A DNA stretch of 64,000 bases from Streptomyces tropicalis (lineage in GTDB: Bacteria; Actinomycetota; Actinomycetes; Streptomycetales; Streptomycetaceae), in NCBI RefSeq assembly GCF_029269835.1, contig NZ_JARJBB010000005.1, positions 186,001 to 250,000 on the forward strand. The letters run 5' to 3'. Shown here in pieces: positions 1-11,965 of this stretch (its first letter is position 1; each line of letters starts with the position of its first letter). A program made the position numbers and the translations under genes. Below the pieces are notes generated by a model. It was not told the origin of the DNA. It saw only the letters and a program-made list of their open reading frames with translations, and made no database searches.

Positions 1-1
1 G

Positions 2-1267
2 GTGCCCGGGGCGGCCTTCCAGCAGAGCGCCTGCCTGCCGGATCTGACCACGACCGGGCTCGCGGGCACCGCGTACACGGATCCGGCCGATCAGGCCGGG
101 CTCACGGCACGGGCGACCCGCACCCCCTCCGGGGTGCCCGGGATGCAGATCGACGGCTACTTCCCCGACTCGTCCCACTTCAACGCCACGCACGGCTGGA
201 AGCACGACGCGCAGTTCGTGATCCGGCTGCCCGACCGCTGGAACGGCGGCCTGGTCGTCACCGGAGCCCCCGGCACCCGCAAGCAGTACTCCACCGACAA
301 GGCCATCTCGGACCGGGTGCTTGCCGAGGGGTACGCCTACGCCGCGACCGACAAGGGGAACAGCGGGCCCGACTTCTACCGCGACGGCACCCGGCCCGGC
401 GACGCCGTCGCCGAATGGAACATGAGGACCACCCAGCTCACCCGGGCCGCGCGGCGAGTCGTCGCCCAGCACTACGGCCGTGCGCCGCGGCGGACCTACA
501 TGACCGGGATCTCCAACGGCGGCTACCTCACCCGCTGGCAGCTGGAGCACCATCCGGAGCTGTACGACGGCGGGGTCGACTGGGAGGGCACGCTGTGGAC
601 CGCCGACGGCCCGAACCTGCTCACCTCGCTGCCCACGGGGGTGGCCCGGACCCTGGGCAGGGCCGACGACGCGGACATGTACGCGGCGGGCTTCGCCCGG
701 GGCTCGGAGTTCTTGTGGCCGTACCACGAGCAGGCGTACTGGGGCGTCACCCAGAAGACCTACCGTGCCGAGTTCGACCCCTCCTACGACGCCGCCTGTC
801 CCGGCGCGTCCGCGGGGAGCACGGTGCAGGAGATCCTCGCCCCGTGTCCCTCCGATGCCTCGTACGACTACGCCTCCCGCCCCGCGGCGGTCCACCGGGC
901 CGTGGCCCGTGTGGCGCTGACCGGGCGGATCGGCAAGCCGATGATCACGCTGCACGGTGACCTCGACGCCCTCCTGCCGAAGGCCGTGGACTCGGACGTG
1001 TACGCGCGCATGATCCGCGCCCGAGGGCGGGACGGTCTGCACCGGTATTACACGATCCAGGACGGCACGCACGTGGACGGCCTGTACGACACGTATCCGG
1101 ACCGGCTCCGTCCCATCCTGCCGTGCTACTGGTCGGCCTTCGACCGCCTGGTGTCCTGGGTGGAGCGCGGGGTACAGCCGCCCTCGGACCGGACCGTGGC
1201 CAGGCCGGCGAGCGGCGACGTCGTCAACTCGTGCGACCTGACCGGCGGGGCGGCGCGGGGGCGGTGA
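2..1267 (+). CDS. Tannase/feruloyl-esterase-like alpha/beta hydrolase, 5' partial
   Basis: The reading frame is open from the window edge, so the true start and any signal peptide probably lie outside; the visible part is 421 residues. It has the serine-hydrolase elbow G-I-S-N-G with nucleophile Ser171, a probable acid in HGDLDALLP (Asp320 or Asp322), and a catalytic His in GTHVDG (His357). These three in this order match the tannase / feruloyl esterase / 3-hydroxybutyrate-oligomer hydrolase group, whose members are usually secreted and cleave ester bonds. Several cysteines fit an extracellular enzyme. The substrate cannot be named from sequence. The gene is convergent with the small membrane-protein gene that follows, with only four bases between the stops. 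Confidence 0.7.
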   Translation: MPGAAFQQSACLPDLTTTGLAGTAYTDPADQAGLTARATRTPSGVPGMQIDGYFPDSSHFNATHGWKHDAQFVIRLPDRWNGGLVVTGAPGTRKQYSTDKAISDRVLAEGYAYAATDKGNSGPDFYRDGTRPGDAVAEWNMRTTQLTRAARRVVAQHYGRAPRRTYMTGISNGGYLTRWQLEHHPELYDGGVDWEGTLWTADGPNLLTSLPTGVARTLGRADDADMYAAGFARGSEFLWPYHEQAYWGVTQKTYRAEFDPSYDAACPGASAGSTVQEILAPCPSDASYDYASRPAAVHRAVARVALTGRIGKPMITLHGDLDALLPKAVDSDVYARMIRARGRDGLHRYYTIQDGTHVDGLYDTYPDRLRPILPCYWSAFDRLVSWVERGVQPPSDRTVARPASGDVVNSCDLTGGAARGR

Positions 1268-1271
1268 CGCC

Positions 1272-1454
1272 TCAGCGGCCGAGCTCCTTGCGGCCGGCGC
1301 GGCGCAGTCTGCGTCGCTGCGAGGGGTCCAGCGCGAGGTAGGCGGCGGCCGGGACTCCGAGCACGATCAGCAGCGAGGCCCACCAGGGCAGCCAGATCAG
1401 CAGGATGAGCCCGACCGCCACACCACCTGCGGCGATCTTCGCGTTCGTCGACAT
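1272..1454 (-). CDS. Small membrane protein (60 aa)
   Basis: A 60-residue protein with a hydrophobic stretch of about 30 residues (roughly 7-40, including IWLPWWASLLIVLG) that could form one long or two short membrane helices. The tail is strongly basic (QRRRLRRAGRKELGR) and probably cytoplasmic. The ATG is preceded by a strong ribosome binding site, GGAGGAG, six bases upstream on the minus strand. That decides the start against longer in-frame options that run into xylA. I do not recognise a named family. Confidence 0.6.
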   Translation of the reverse strand: MSTNAKIAAGGVAVGLILLIWLPWWASLLIVLGVPAAAYLALDPSQRRRLRRAGRKELGR

Positions 1455-1537
1455 GTGTCGCCTCCTCCACAGCCACTGCGGGTCTCTGTGGTGAGAACGG
1501 GTCTGCGGGTCCCGCAGTTCCGCCCCACACCCCTGAT

Positions 1538-1570
1538 CCGCCCCTGAGCCGCCCCTGAGCCGCCCCTGAG
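1538..1570. repeat. Three perfect tandem copies of an 11-bp unit
   Basis: The unit CCGCCCCTGAG occurs three times without interruption in the 270-bp space between the small membrane-protein gene and xylA. No coding function is apparent. It could be simple slippage or a protein-binding array near the 3' end of xylA. Confidence 0.8.
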
Positions 1571-1725
1571 TCGCTCCCGGGGAGCGGCCCGGTACCAGGT
1601 CCGGTCGCACGGCTCCTCCGGACACATGGCGAGTGGGCGGGTGAGCGCCGGCCGGAGCACCGCCACGCGCGCGTGCCGACCGGCCCTCTCCTCCGGCCCG
1701 GGCGGGGACGCGTGCTCCCCGTCCG

Positions 1726-3078
<1,353 letters not shown>

Positions 3079-4524
3079 ATGTCAGCAGCCGAGGGTCCGC
3101 TCGTCATCGGTGTGGACTCGTCCACACAGTCCATCAAGGCACTCGTCGTCGACGCGGCCACCGGGCACGTCGTCGCGAGCGGCCAGGCGCCCCACACCGT
3201 GTCCTCCGGGGCGGGCCGCGAGAGCGACCCCCGTCAGTGGTGGGACGCCCTGTGCTCGGCCCTGCACCAGTGCGGCGACGCGGCACACGAGGTTGCCGCC
3301 GTCTCGATCGGCGGCCAGCAGCACGGACTCGTCACGCTGGACGCGCAGGGCGAGCCGGTGCGACCCGCCCTCCTGTGGAACGACGTGCGCTCGGCCCCGC
3401 AGGCCCGCCGTCTGGTCGACGAGCTGGGCGGGCCCAAGGCCTGGGCCGAGCGCATCGGCAGCGTGCCCGGAGCCTCCTTCACGGTGACCAAGTGGGCCTG
3501 GCTCGCCGAGCACGAGCCGGAGGCGGTACGCGCCACGAAGGCCGTGCGGCTCCCCCACGACTACCTCACCGAGCGCCTGACGGGCCTCGGCACGACCGAC
3601 CGCGGCGACGCCTCGGGCACGGGCTGGTGGGCGTCCGCGACCGAGGCGTACGACGAGGAGGTCCTCGGGCACATCGGGCTGGACCCGGCCCTGCTGCCCC
3701 GTGTGGTGCGGCCCGGCGAGGTGGCGGGGACCGTGCGCGACAGCCACGAGCTGCCTTTCTCCAAGGGCACCCTGGTGGCGCCGGGCACCGGTGACAACGC
3801 CGCCGCCGCGTTGGGTCTCGGCCTGCTCCCCGGCACGGCGGTGCTGAGCCTCGGCACCTCCGGCACGGTCTACGCCGTGTCGCGCAACCGCCCGGCCGAC
3901 CCCTCCGGCACAGTGGCCGGCTTCGCCGACGCACGCGGGGACTGGCTGCCGCTGGCCTGCACACTGAACTGCACCCTCGCGGTCGACCGCGTCGCAACCC
4001 TCCTGGGCCTGGACCGGGAGGCCGTCGAGCAGGGGTCCGAGGTGACCCTCCTGCCCTTCCTCGACGGCGAGCGCACCCCGAACCTGCCCCACGCCTCCGG
4101 CCTCCTGCACGGCCTGCGTCACGACACCACGCCCGGACAGATCCTCCAGGCCGCGTACGACGGGGCCGTCCAATCCCTGCTCGACGCGCTCGACGGCGTG
4201 CTCGACCCGGACGCCGACCGCCACGCACCGCTGCTCCTCATCGGCGGAGGCGCCCGGGGCAGGGCCTGGCAGGAGACGGTGCGGCGGCTGTCCGGGCGTC
4301 CGGTCCAGGTGCCCGCGGCCGGCGAACTGGCCGCGCTGGGGGCCGCCGCCCAGGCCGCCGGGGTGCTGACCGGAGAAGACCCGGCCGCGGTGGCCCGCCG
4401 GTGGCGGACCGCCGACGGACAGGTGCTGGACGCCGTGGAGCGGGACGAGGCGGCACTGACCAGGATCGCCGGGGTAGTCTCCGACGCGGCCCCGCTTCTG
4501 GAGCGGGGCACGGACACCCCGTGA
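3079..4524 (+). CDS. xylB: Xylulokinase
   Basis: FGGY-family kinase that phosphorylates D-xylulose to xylulose 5-phosphate, feeding the pentose phosphate pathway. The 481-residue product has the N-terminal nucleotide-fold signature VIGVDSSTQSIKAL, substrate-side motifs GGQQHGLV and LLWNDVRS, the catalytic-Asp segment DASGTGWW, and C-terminal ATP-site motifs LGTSGTVYAV and LLIGGGARGRAW. I chose the ATG at 3079 because AAAGGGAGAG precedes it and the protein then begins like the family; a longer in-frame start at 2977 would run into the promoter. It is divergent from xylA and followed in the same direction by xylR. Confidence 0.95.
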   Translation: MSAAEGPLVIGVDSSTQSIKALVVDAATGHVVASGQAPHTVSSGAGRESDPRQWWDALCSALHQCGDAAHEVAAVSIGGQQHGLVTLDAQGEPVRPALLWNDVRSAPQARRLVDELGGPKAWAERIGSVPGASFTVTKWAWLAEHEPEAVRATKAVRLPHDYLTERLTGLGTTDRGDASGTGWWASATEAYDEEVLGHIGLDPALLPRVVRPGEVAGTVRDSHELPFSKGTLVAPGTGDNAAAALGLGLLPGTAVLSLGTSGTVYAVSRNRPADPSGTVAGFADARGDWLPLACTLNCTLAVDRVATLLGLDREAVEQGSEVTLLPFLDGERTPNLPHASGLLHGLRHDTTPGQILQAAYDGAVQSLLDALDGVLDPDADRHAPLLLIGGGARGRAWQETVRRLSGRPVQVPAAGELAALGAAAQAAGVLTGEDPAAVARRWRTADGQVLDAVERDEAALTRIAGVVSDAAPLLERGTDTP

Positions 4525-4654
4525 CGGGCGCGCCACAGCACTCGGCGGCGGACACCCTGCGAAACCCGGCCACGGCAGCCGCGTGACGCACCCCGCAGGG
4601 CGCACGTCCCGACGCCGGACCGCCGACGAACCCCGAACCAGGACGGACGGAGGC

Positions 4655-5863
4655 ATGACCGCACCGCCGCACGAGGCACCTCAGGCAGGTCCCGGCCGCT
4701 CGCTGCCCGACACGCAGCAGGGCATGCGCCGCCGCAACCTCGCGCGCGTGATGCACACGGTCAGCGCCAAGGGCCCGCTCTCCCGCGCCTCCGTCGCCTC
4801 CCGCATAGGCCTGACCCGTGCGGCGGTCTCGACCCTTGTCGACGAGCTGATCCGCTCCGGGCTGCTGGAGGAGCTGGGCCCCGAGCGGCCCGGCCGGGTG
4901 GGCCGTCCCGGCTCGGCGCTCGCCGTCAGCGGACACGGGCCGGCCGGTCTGGGTGCCGAGGTGGGCGTCGACCACCTCGCGGCCTGCGTGGTCGACCTGC
5001 GCGGCGAGGTGCGCGCACGGGCCGTGCGGCACGGCACGAACCGGGGGCGCGCTCCCGAACCGGTAGCACGGGAGCTCACCGAGCTGATCCGTGAGGTCGT
5101 CGCCGAGGCGGACCGACAGGGGCTCGCACCCGCCGGGCTGGCCGTCGCGGTGCCCGGTCTCGTCGCCCGCGACGGCCGCACGATCGTCCGCGCCCCGAAC
5201 CTCGGCTGGCACGAAGTGGATCTCGGCCTCCTGATGCCGCCGGAACTCCTGACGGCCGTGGACAACGAGGCCAACTTCGGCGGTCTCGCGGAGCTGTGGC
5301 TCGGCGCGGAGACGCCCCGGGACTTCCTGCACGTGTCCGCCGAGATCGGCATCGGCGCCGCGGTCGTGGTCGAAGGCCAACTACTGCGCGGACGACGCGG
5401 CTTCGCGGGCGAACTGGGCCATGTGCCGGTCGTGCCGGACGGTCCGGCCTGCCGGTGCGGCGGCCGCGGATGTCTGGAGCAGTACGCGGGCGAGGAGGCC
5501 GTGCTGCGCGCGGCCGGGCTGGAACCAGGTGCGGACCGGGTCGCTCTGCTGGCCGCCCGCGCCACCCAGGGCGACCAGGACGTGCGGCGCGCGCTGCGCG
5601 ACGCGGGGAAGGCGCTGGGCATCGCGCTGACCGGCGCCGTCAATCTCCTCGACCCCGAGGGCGTGGTCCTCGGCGGTGCACTGGCGGAACTGGCACCGTG
5701 GCTCCTGCCCTCCCTGAAAGCCGAGTTGGCCGGCCGCACGGCCGGGCCCGCGTGCCCCGTGTCCGTCTCCCGGCTGGGTTCCGACGGTCCGCTGCTCGGT
5801 GCCGCGCACTCGGTGGTGCGGGCGGTGCTGGACGATCCGGCGGCGGTGGCGGAGCCCGCCTGA
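4655..5863 (+). CDS. xylR: ROK-family transcriptional regulator of xylose genes
   Basis: The 402-residue protein has an N-terminal winged helix-turn-helix (about residues 25-65, SRASVASRIGLTRAAVSTL) followed by a ROK sugar-kinase-like domain. The ROK zinc signature is intact: GELGHVPV then CRCGGRGCLEQ. The sensor-domain motifs AVPGLV and VDNEANFGGLAELWLG are also present. Proteins of this type usually repress sugar genes and are released by the sugar. Its place just downstream of xylB makes it the probable regulator of the xylA/xylB promoter region. The ATG at 4655 has ACGGAGG upstream and is preferred to an in-frame ATG 24 codons earlier. Confidence 0.88.
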   Translation: MTAPPHEAPQAGPGRSLPDTQQGMRRRNLARVMHTVSAKGPLSRASVASRIGLTRAAVSTLVDELIRSGLLEELGPERPGRVGRPGSALAVSGHGPAGLGAEVGVDHLAACVVDLRGEVRARAVRHGTNRGRAPEPVARELTELIREVVAEADRQGLAPAGLAVAVPGLVARDGRTIVRAPNLGWHEVDLGLLMPPELLTAVDNEANFGGLAELWLGAETPRDFLHVSAEIGIGAAVVVEGQLLRGRRGFAGELGHVPVVPDGPACRCGGRGCLEQYAGEEAVLRAAGLEPGADRVALLAARATQGDQDVRRALRDAGKALGIALTGAVNLLDPEGVVLGGALAELAPWLLPSLKAELAGRTAGPACPVSVSRLGSDGPLLGAAHSVVRAVLDDPAAVAEPA

Positions 5864-6465
5864 CGGGCGGTCGGCGGACGGCCCGACGGGCCTGGGGCTG
5901 ACGCTGCCGCTGCCGCTGCCGCTGCCGCTGCCGCTGCCGCACGACAGACCCCCGCAGACCCCGCCCCTCACGCGGCTCGCGGGGCCCGACGAGCGTCCTC
6001 CACCCGGTCGTTCCGCCTCCCAACTCACCCGTTCGAGCGACCGAGTTATCCACATACGAGGGCCCGTCCACGGAAACTCGCCGCGCTCCCCCGGCCGCCG
6101 CCTCGCCGCCCTACCGTGAATCACGCGAGGCGCAAGCCCTGGCACCGGGCCGAACACGGCGCAGTACCGGTGACACGGGGCAACGGACGTGGGGACGAGA
6201 GGAGCAGGGGGCATCATGATCAGCGAGCTGGAGGAATTCCGCCCGTGCCGCACGGAGCGGCGAGTGCCTCGGAATGGTGGGTCAGGACCCGCGACACCAG
6301 CCGCACGCCGGTGGCCGAGCTCCGCGAACTGCGGCCCCCTGTGCGCGACACTCACCGCGGACCGCACCCGCGGCTGTGCGACGCGGCCCCCTCTCCGGCG
6401 GGCCGGTCGAGTGCGGGCCGGCGACGGCCGTCCGAGGCTCACCTCCCAGAGAACGGCGATCGCCC
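5864..6465. other. 602-bp intergenic region upstream of the amidase gene
   Basis: No gene is convincing here. The region contains a hexanucleotide repeat (listed separately). It also has an ATG at 6216 preceded by AGGAGCAGGGGG, but that frame runs on out of step into the amidase gene and has no recognisable product. The amidase promoter presumably lies in the second half. Confidence 0.5.
5903..5940. repeat. GCTGCC hexanucleotide repeat, 6.3 copies
   Basis: Six complete perfect copies of GCTGCC plus two bases, starting 40 bp after the xylR stop. A run this pure is prone to slippage and could differ in copy number between strains. No promoter or terminator function is evident. Confidence 0.9.
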
Positions 6466-7062
6466 ATGGACCGGACACGACCTCTACCCAGCAGGCGCAG
6501 GTTCCTCCAAAGCGCAGTCCTGACGGCAGTACCGGCGCTGCTCCCCGCCACGACCGCGGCGGCGACAGTCCCTGCCGTCGACTACCCGGCGGCCGAGTGG
6601 CAACCGGCCGCCGACGCCAACTACACGGCCGCCAACCGGCCCACGTCGCACTCGCTCGACCGAGTGATCGTCCACGTCACGCAGGAGACCTACACGAACA
6701 CCCTGGCCATTTTCCGGAACCCGACGAAGGCGGTCTCCGCGCACTACGTGGTCCGCGCGGCCGACGGGCACGTCGCGCAGTGCGTCCGCGAGGCGGATGT
6801 GGCGTGGCACGCGGGATGCTGGGACTACAACACGCGCAGCATCGGCATCGAGCACGAAGGATGGGTGGATCGGCCCGCCTCCTTCACGGACGCTCTGTAC
6901 ACGGCGTCGGCACGGCTCACTTCGGCGATCTGCGCCGCCTACCGCATCCCCAAGAACCGCACGCACATCATCGGCCACTACGAGGTGCCGGGCACCGACC
7001 ACACGGACCCCGGGCCGCTCTGGAACTGGGACCGCTACCTCGAACTGGTCAACCTGAACTGA
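6466..7062 (+). CDS. Tat-exported N-acetylmuramoyl-L-alanine amidase (Amidase_2/PGRP fold)
   Basis: The 198-residue protein begins with a twin-arginine signal peptide (PSRRRFLQSAVL, then a hydrophobic stretch ending near TTAAA). The mature part is a type-2 amidase domain with zinc ligands expected at His in VIVHVTQET, the conserved IGIEHEGWV segment, the IIGHYEVPGTDH loop and His in HTDPGPLWNW. Such enzymes cut the amide bond between muramic acid and the stem peptide in the wall. The start at 6466 is the one that begins the signal peptide; its ribosome binding site is weak. Export by the Tat route fits a cofactor-loaded enzyme but is inferred from the RR motif. Confidence 0.85.
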   Translation: MDRTRPLPSRRRFLQSAVLTAVPALLPATTAAATVPAVDYPAAEWQPAADANYTAANRPTSHSLDRVIVHVTQETYTNTLAIFRNPTKAVSAHYVVRAADGHVAQCVREADVAWHAGCWDYNTRSIGIEHEGWVDRPASFTDALYTASARLTSAICAAYRIPKNRTHIIGHYEVPGTDHTDPGPLWNWDRYLELVNLN

Positions 7063-7195
7063 GGCAGGCGCCGCCGTCACGGCCCGGCGGGAGCCCGTCC
7101 CTCATCCTTCGAGTGAGCGCGGTCGAAGTGGTTGTCGGCGCGCACGCCCGGAGCAACGATGTGACCGAGCCGCATCGCACTCCGGGGAGGCAGAG

Positions 7196-8506
7196 TTGAC
7201 CGATCCCTGGGTGGCCCTGGAGCCGGGGGCCGACCCATCCGAGCGCCGTCGGGCGCTGCGCCGCGCGCACGAGACGTTCACCGAGGCGGGCACGGTGCAC
7301 AGACCGGTCCGTGCCGTCGTGGCCGACTCGTGGCGGCGGTCCGCGCGGGCCGGGGTGGGTCCGGACGGCACCGCGACCGTGGAACTCGAGGACGGCGACC
7401 TCGGCGCCTACCGTGCGGAGCACCCGCTGGCCACCGTCATGCCGCTGTTCCGGGAGCTTCTGGGCACGTTCGCCGCGGACGGCGAACACCTCCTGGCGGT
7501 GTGCGACGCCCACGGGAGGCTGCTGTGGGTCGAGGGCCACCCGACGACCCGGAAGCTGGCGGGGCAGATGAACTTCGTGCCGGGTGCGCGCTGGGCGGAG
7601 TCGGCGGTGGGCACCAACGCCCCGGGCACGGCCGTCATGGTCGACCGTCCGGTGCAGGTCTTCGCCGCAGAGCACTTCGTCCGCCGGGCGCAGCCCTGGA
7701 CGTGCGCGGCGGCTCCGGTCCACGATCCGCGGACCGGTCTGGTGCTCGGCGCGGTCGACATCACCGGTGGGGACGGTCTGGCGCACCCGCACAGTCTGGG
7801 CTTCGTCCAGGCGGTGGCGCGGGCCGCCGAATCCCACCTCGCGCTGCTCACTCCGCGCGGGCCCGCCGAGGACGCACCGGAACTGGCGGTGCTGGGCCGG
7901 GACGAGGCACGGCTCTCCGTGGAGGGCCGCACCGTACGGCTCAGCCGCCGGCACAGCGAGATCGTGGTGCTGCTGTCCCGCCATCCGGAGGGCCTGACCG
8001 GCGACGAGCTGTCCTGTGCGCTGTACGAGGACGAGTCGGTCACGCCGGTCACCCTGCGCGCCGAGTTGGCCCGACTGCGCCGGCTCCTCGGTCCGGGACT
8101 GCTCGCGTCCCGCCCGTACCGGCTCACGGTGCCGGTCGGGTCCGACGCGGCCCTCGTGGAACGGCGGCTGGAGACGGGGGCGATCGCGGCGGCCGCTGCG
8201 GCGTACGCCGGTCCCCTGCTGCCCTCGTCCCAGGCCCCGGCGGTGGCGAGGATCAGACGGCGCCTGGCGGACGGACTGCGCGGCGCGCTGATCGCCCGCC
8301 GCGACCCGGACCTGCTGGCGGACTGGGCTCACGCACCGTGGGGAGAGGAGGACATCGACGTCTGGCGAGCGCTCGCGGCCACCCGGCCCACCGCGGCGGT
8401 CCGGACCCGGCTCGCCGCGCTCGAGACCGAACTGGCCGCCGCTTCGGTCCGCCCCCTGCCTCGTGCGGGGAGACGTGCGGAGGGAGGCCGAGCGTCCGCC
8501 CCGTGA
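7196..8506 (+). CDS. GAF-domain transcriptional regulator with TTG start
   Basis: A 436-residue regulator whose N-terminal half (about residues 25-210) carries the segment pair VVADSWRRSARAGV and the GAF core WAESAVGTNAPGTAV...QPWTCAAAPVHDP found in acetoin/aldehyde-responsive activators. It lacks an AAA+ sigma-54 module. The C-terminal part has a winged-helix-like region (RLSRRHSEIVVLLSRHPEGLTGDEL and TLRAELARLRRLLG). The start codon is TTG, supported by GGGGAGG five bases upstream. The next gene in the same direction is an ALDH, the usual neighbour of this family, so it probably controls that gene. Confidence 0.82.
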   Translation: MTDPWVALEPGADPSERRRALRRAHETFTEAGTVHRPVRAVVADSWRRSARAGVGPDGTATVELEDGDLGAYRAEHPLATVMPLFRELLGTFAADGEHLLAVCDAHGRLLWVEGHPTTRKLAGQMNFVPGARWAESAVGTNAPGTAVMVDRPVQVFAAEHFVRRAQPWTCAAAPVHDPRTGLVLGAVDITGGDGLAHPHSLGFVQAVARAAESHLALLTPRGPAEDAPELAVLGRDEARLSVEGRTVRLSRRHSEIVVLLSRHPEGLTGDELSCALYEDESVTPVTLRAELARLRRLLGPGLLASRPYRLTVPVGSDAALVERRLETGAIAAAAAAYAGPLLPSSQAPAVARIRRRLADGLRGALIARRDPDLLADWAHAPWGEEDIDVWRALAATRPTAAVRTRLAALETELAAASVRPLPRAGRRAEGGRASAP

Positions 8507-8514
8507 CCGGGCGC

Positions 8515-8527
8515 GCAACGTCGTTGC
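8515..8527. promoter_or_regulatory. Palindrome upstream of the ALDH gene, candidate operator
   Basis: A perfect inverted repeat GCAACG-T-CGTTGC in the 94-bp space between the GAF regulator and the ALDH gene. Its position just upstream of the ALDH start makes it a plausible binding site for the adjacent regulator, though no binding is shown. Confidence 0.45.
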
Positions 8528-8600
8528 AACGTCCCCCGGCCTAGCCTCGCGCCGAGAGCTGCCCGACGGCGGGCAGCGCTGCTGAGGGAGGCACACCAGG

Positions 8601-10124
<1,524 letters not shown>

Positions 10125-10135
10125 AACCTGAAGTC

Positions 10136-10172
10136 GGGTTGCCTGGGGGCATCGTGGGGCTCCAGGCAACCC
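10136..10172 (+). terminator. Hairpin terminator after the hybrid ALDH gene
   Basis: Perfect 11-bp arms GGGTTGCCTGG and CCAGGCAACCC are separated by a 15-base loop, 12 bases after the ALDH stop. It lies inside the island, so the element seems to supply a terminator as well as the new gene end. The original terminator is at 58436-58471. Confidence 0.75.
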
Positions 10173-10473
10173 ACCATGCAGGGTACCCACCGTAATCGAT
10201 TGATTTCTTGCAGCTACCTGGCGACATCCAAGGGAGTTCCCGCCGGACCATTCGCGGACCAAAGAACGCCGAACCGTCATCCGAAGACCACGAAGAGGAC
10301 AGCCCGGAAGAACCGGGCAAGGGGGCCGCGCGAGGAAGACTGCCCCAAGCTCCTGACGCGAGCAAGGCCGTTGTCAGTACCGGGTGCGACCCTCACCCCG
10401 TAGCGGGTACTTCAGGGGAGGCTGGGTGGCGACGGGACGTCCGCGGCAGGATTCACGCCATCCGGTGCTGATA

Positions 10474-11040
10474 ATGCGGGATGCCGGGCCCAAACCGCTG
10501 GAGCCCTATCCAGGAAGTGACAAGCCTTGGCGCTGCCGCCATGAAGCGTGCGGGAGAGAAGTGTCACCGCGGCTGGGCAACATTGCCGCAGGTCGGCTGC
10601 CGGTACTGCTCGGGCACGGCTCCGATTCCTCCGGAGGAGGCGGTGGCGTTGATGCGCTCGGCCGGCCTGGAACCGCTGGAGCCGTGTCCCGGGGCGACAT
10701 CCCCTTGGCGCTGCCGGCACGTGTCGTGCGGTCGGGAGGACAAGCCGCGCTACTCGTACATCAAACGCGGAGGGGGCCGCGCCGATGGTGCGCGCCGAAC
10801 GCGCCGGTCGGTCCGGACCAGGCCGCCGCGCTCATGAGGTCGGCGGGTCTGGAACCGTTGGAGCCCTATCCCGGGACCGACATCCCCTGGCTGTGCCGCT
10901 GTACAACCTGCGGCATCATCGGTCTTGATCAAGTCTTCCCCCTTCATCCCGACGTCTCGGCAGCCACCGCCCACGGCCCCTCGGGCCCGCACCTGGCGGC
11001 AAACGATCCTTTGACGACAGGTAGTCGGCGCGTCCAATGA
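10474..11040 (+). pseudogene. Frameshifted tandem zinc-ribbon repeat protein
   Basis: Three repeats of about 60 residues begin at 10474, 10652 and 10834, each with M-R-x-A-G-x-x-P-L-E-P-x-P-G followed by PW-x-C-x-x-x-x-C-G. The unit also has a second pair, GCRYC, seen after repeat 1; a decayed form (RWCAPN) follows repeat 2. The pattern is that of a treble-clef or zinc-ribbon unit repeated in tandem. The starts are 178 and 182 bases apart, so the repeats lie in different frames and at least two indels have broken the gene; repeat 3 fades after its first Cys pair. The region from 10173 to 10473 has no recognisable gene. Function is unknown; similar units occur next to nuclease or mobile functions, which is only a hint. 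Confidence 0.65.
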
Positions 11041-11325
11041 ACCCGTGCATAAGCTGCCGCAGCCTCAGTGCGCTGGGGCAAACCGAATCTCCTTCGAATC
11101 CTGCAGTGCGGGTGATCATTCAGGCAGAGATGCCAGTGTGGTCGCGGGCATGAAGAATCGGGCCCCCTGGTAGTGACGTGGTTGTTGAGGCCGGTCACGA
11201 GCAAGGAGTCCCGTTGTTTGACGTTGACCATCCCTGCTGTATCCGCGTCCACCACGGTCCCCCCTGAGTGTGACTGCTACGTGCACCGGTTCGGTTCGAT
11301 CGCTCTGGGACAGCGGGCGCGGTGC

Positions 11326-11535
11326 TGTCCGAGTGACATGACGGATGCGGAGTGGGCCGAGGTCCGCGCCGCGATGCCGGCGCCGGCCTGGCTGCTCAAG
11401 CAGGGTGGGCGCCCGGAGGCGTACTGCCACCGCGAGATGCTCGACGCTGTGCGCTACCTGGTCGACAACGGCGTGAGGTGGATGGCCATGCCGGTCGACT
11501 TCCCGAACTGGCGGGCGGTCTACGACTCCTTTGGA
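11326..11535 (+). pseudogene. IS5-family transposase N-terminal fragment
   Basis: The frame encodes the DUF4096-type start of an IS5 transposase: CPSDMTDAEWAEV, PAPAWLLKQGGRPEAY, then REMLDAVRYLVDNG and FPNWRAVYDSF. It stops making sense after about 70 residues. The DDE catalytic part is absent, so this is a dead remnant truncated by unrelated sequence. Confidence 0.75.
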
Positions 11536-11752
11536 GCCCGCCGAGCGGGCCGCGCTCGACCAGGGGACGACCGCACGGCGAGGCCAGGGCTACACCCTGC
11601 GCGTGACCGCTGTCCCCGCCGTGCACCGCCAGCTCCTCGCCCGCTGTCACCCGCTCGACGGCGGCCAGGGCATCCCGGCTGTTCCGGCCAAGCGCAAGGC
11701 GCGCCGCGAGTACGAGAACCGCGTCAGCACCCTCACGCCGATCGGACCATGA
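11531..11752 (+). CDS. Unrecognised small protein or fragment (73 aa)
   Basis: The frame starts with TTG directly at the end of the transposase remnant and reads EPAERAALDQGTTARRGQGY, then LRVTAVPAVHRQLLARC and AKRKARREYENRV. The residue mix looks protein-like, with a charged end that could be helical. There is no clear ribosome binding site and I recognise no family. It may be the tail of a truncated gene. Confidence 0.3.
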   Translation: MEPAERAALDQGTTARRGQGYTLRVTAVPAVHRQLLARCHPLDGGQGIPAVPAKRKARREYENRVSTLTPIGP

Positions 11753-11965
11753 TCGATCTCAGCGCCAACCGCTGTACCGATGTTCCTACCGGCGCCAATT
11801 GCATCGGATGCGAATAGGCGACACTCGTCCTGGAAGCCGGCCGGAGACGGTACGGAAGCGGTCCGAGCAGGGCCGTTGGCCTCGGAGTCACCGGTAGCGG
11901 TCTTGTTGGCTGCCATCTGCGGGCCTCACTCCATCGAGCGATTGAACTGCGAAGACGCCTCCGAG

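Noticed and set aside
3082..4656. Minus-strand open frame of 524 codons over xylB
   Set aside because: It is antisense to xylB, with no motif and no ribosome binding site.
5903..5940. GCTGCC repeat as an alanine/leucine-rich coding segment
   Set aside because: No frame through it has a start with a ribosome binding site, and it lies directly after the xylR stop.
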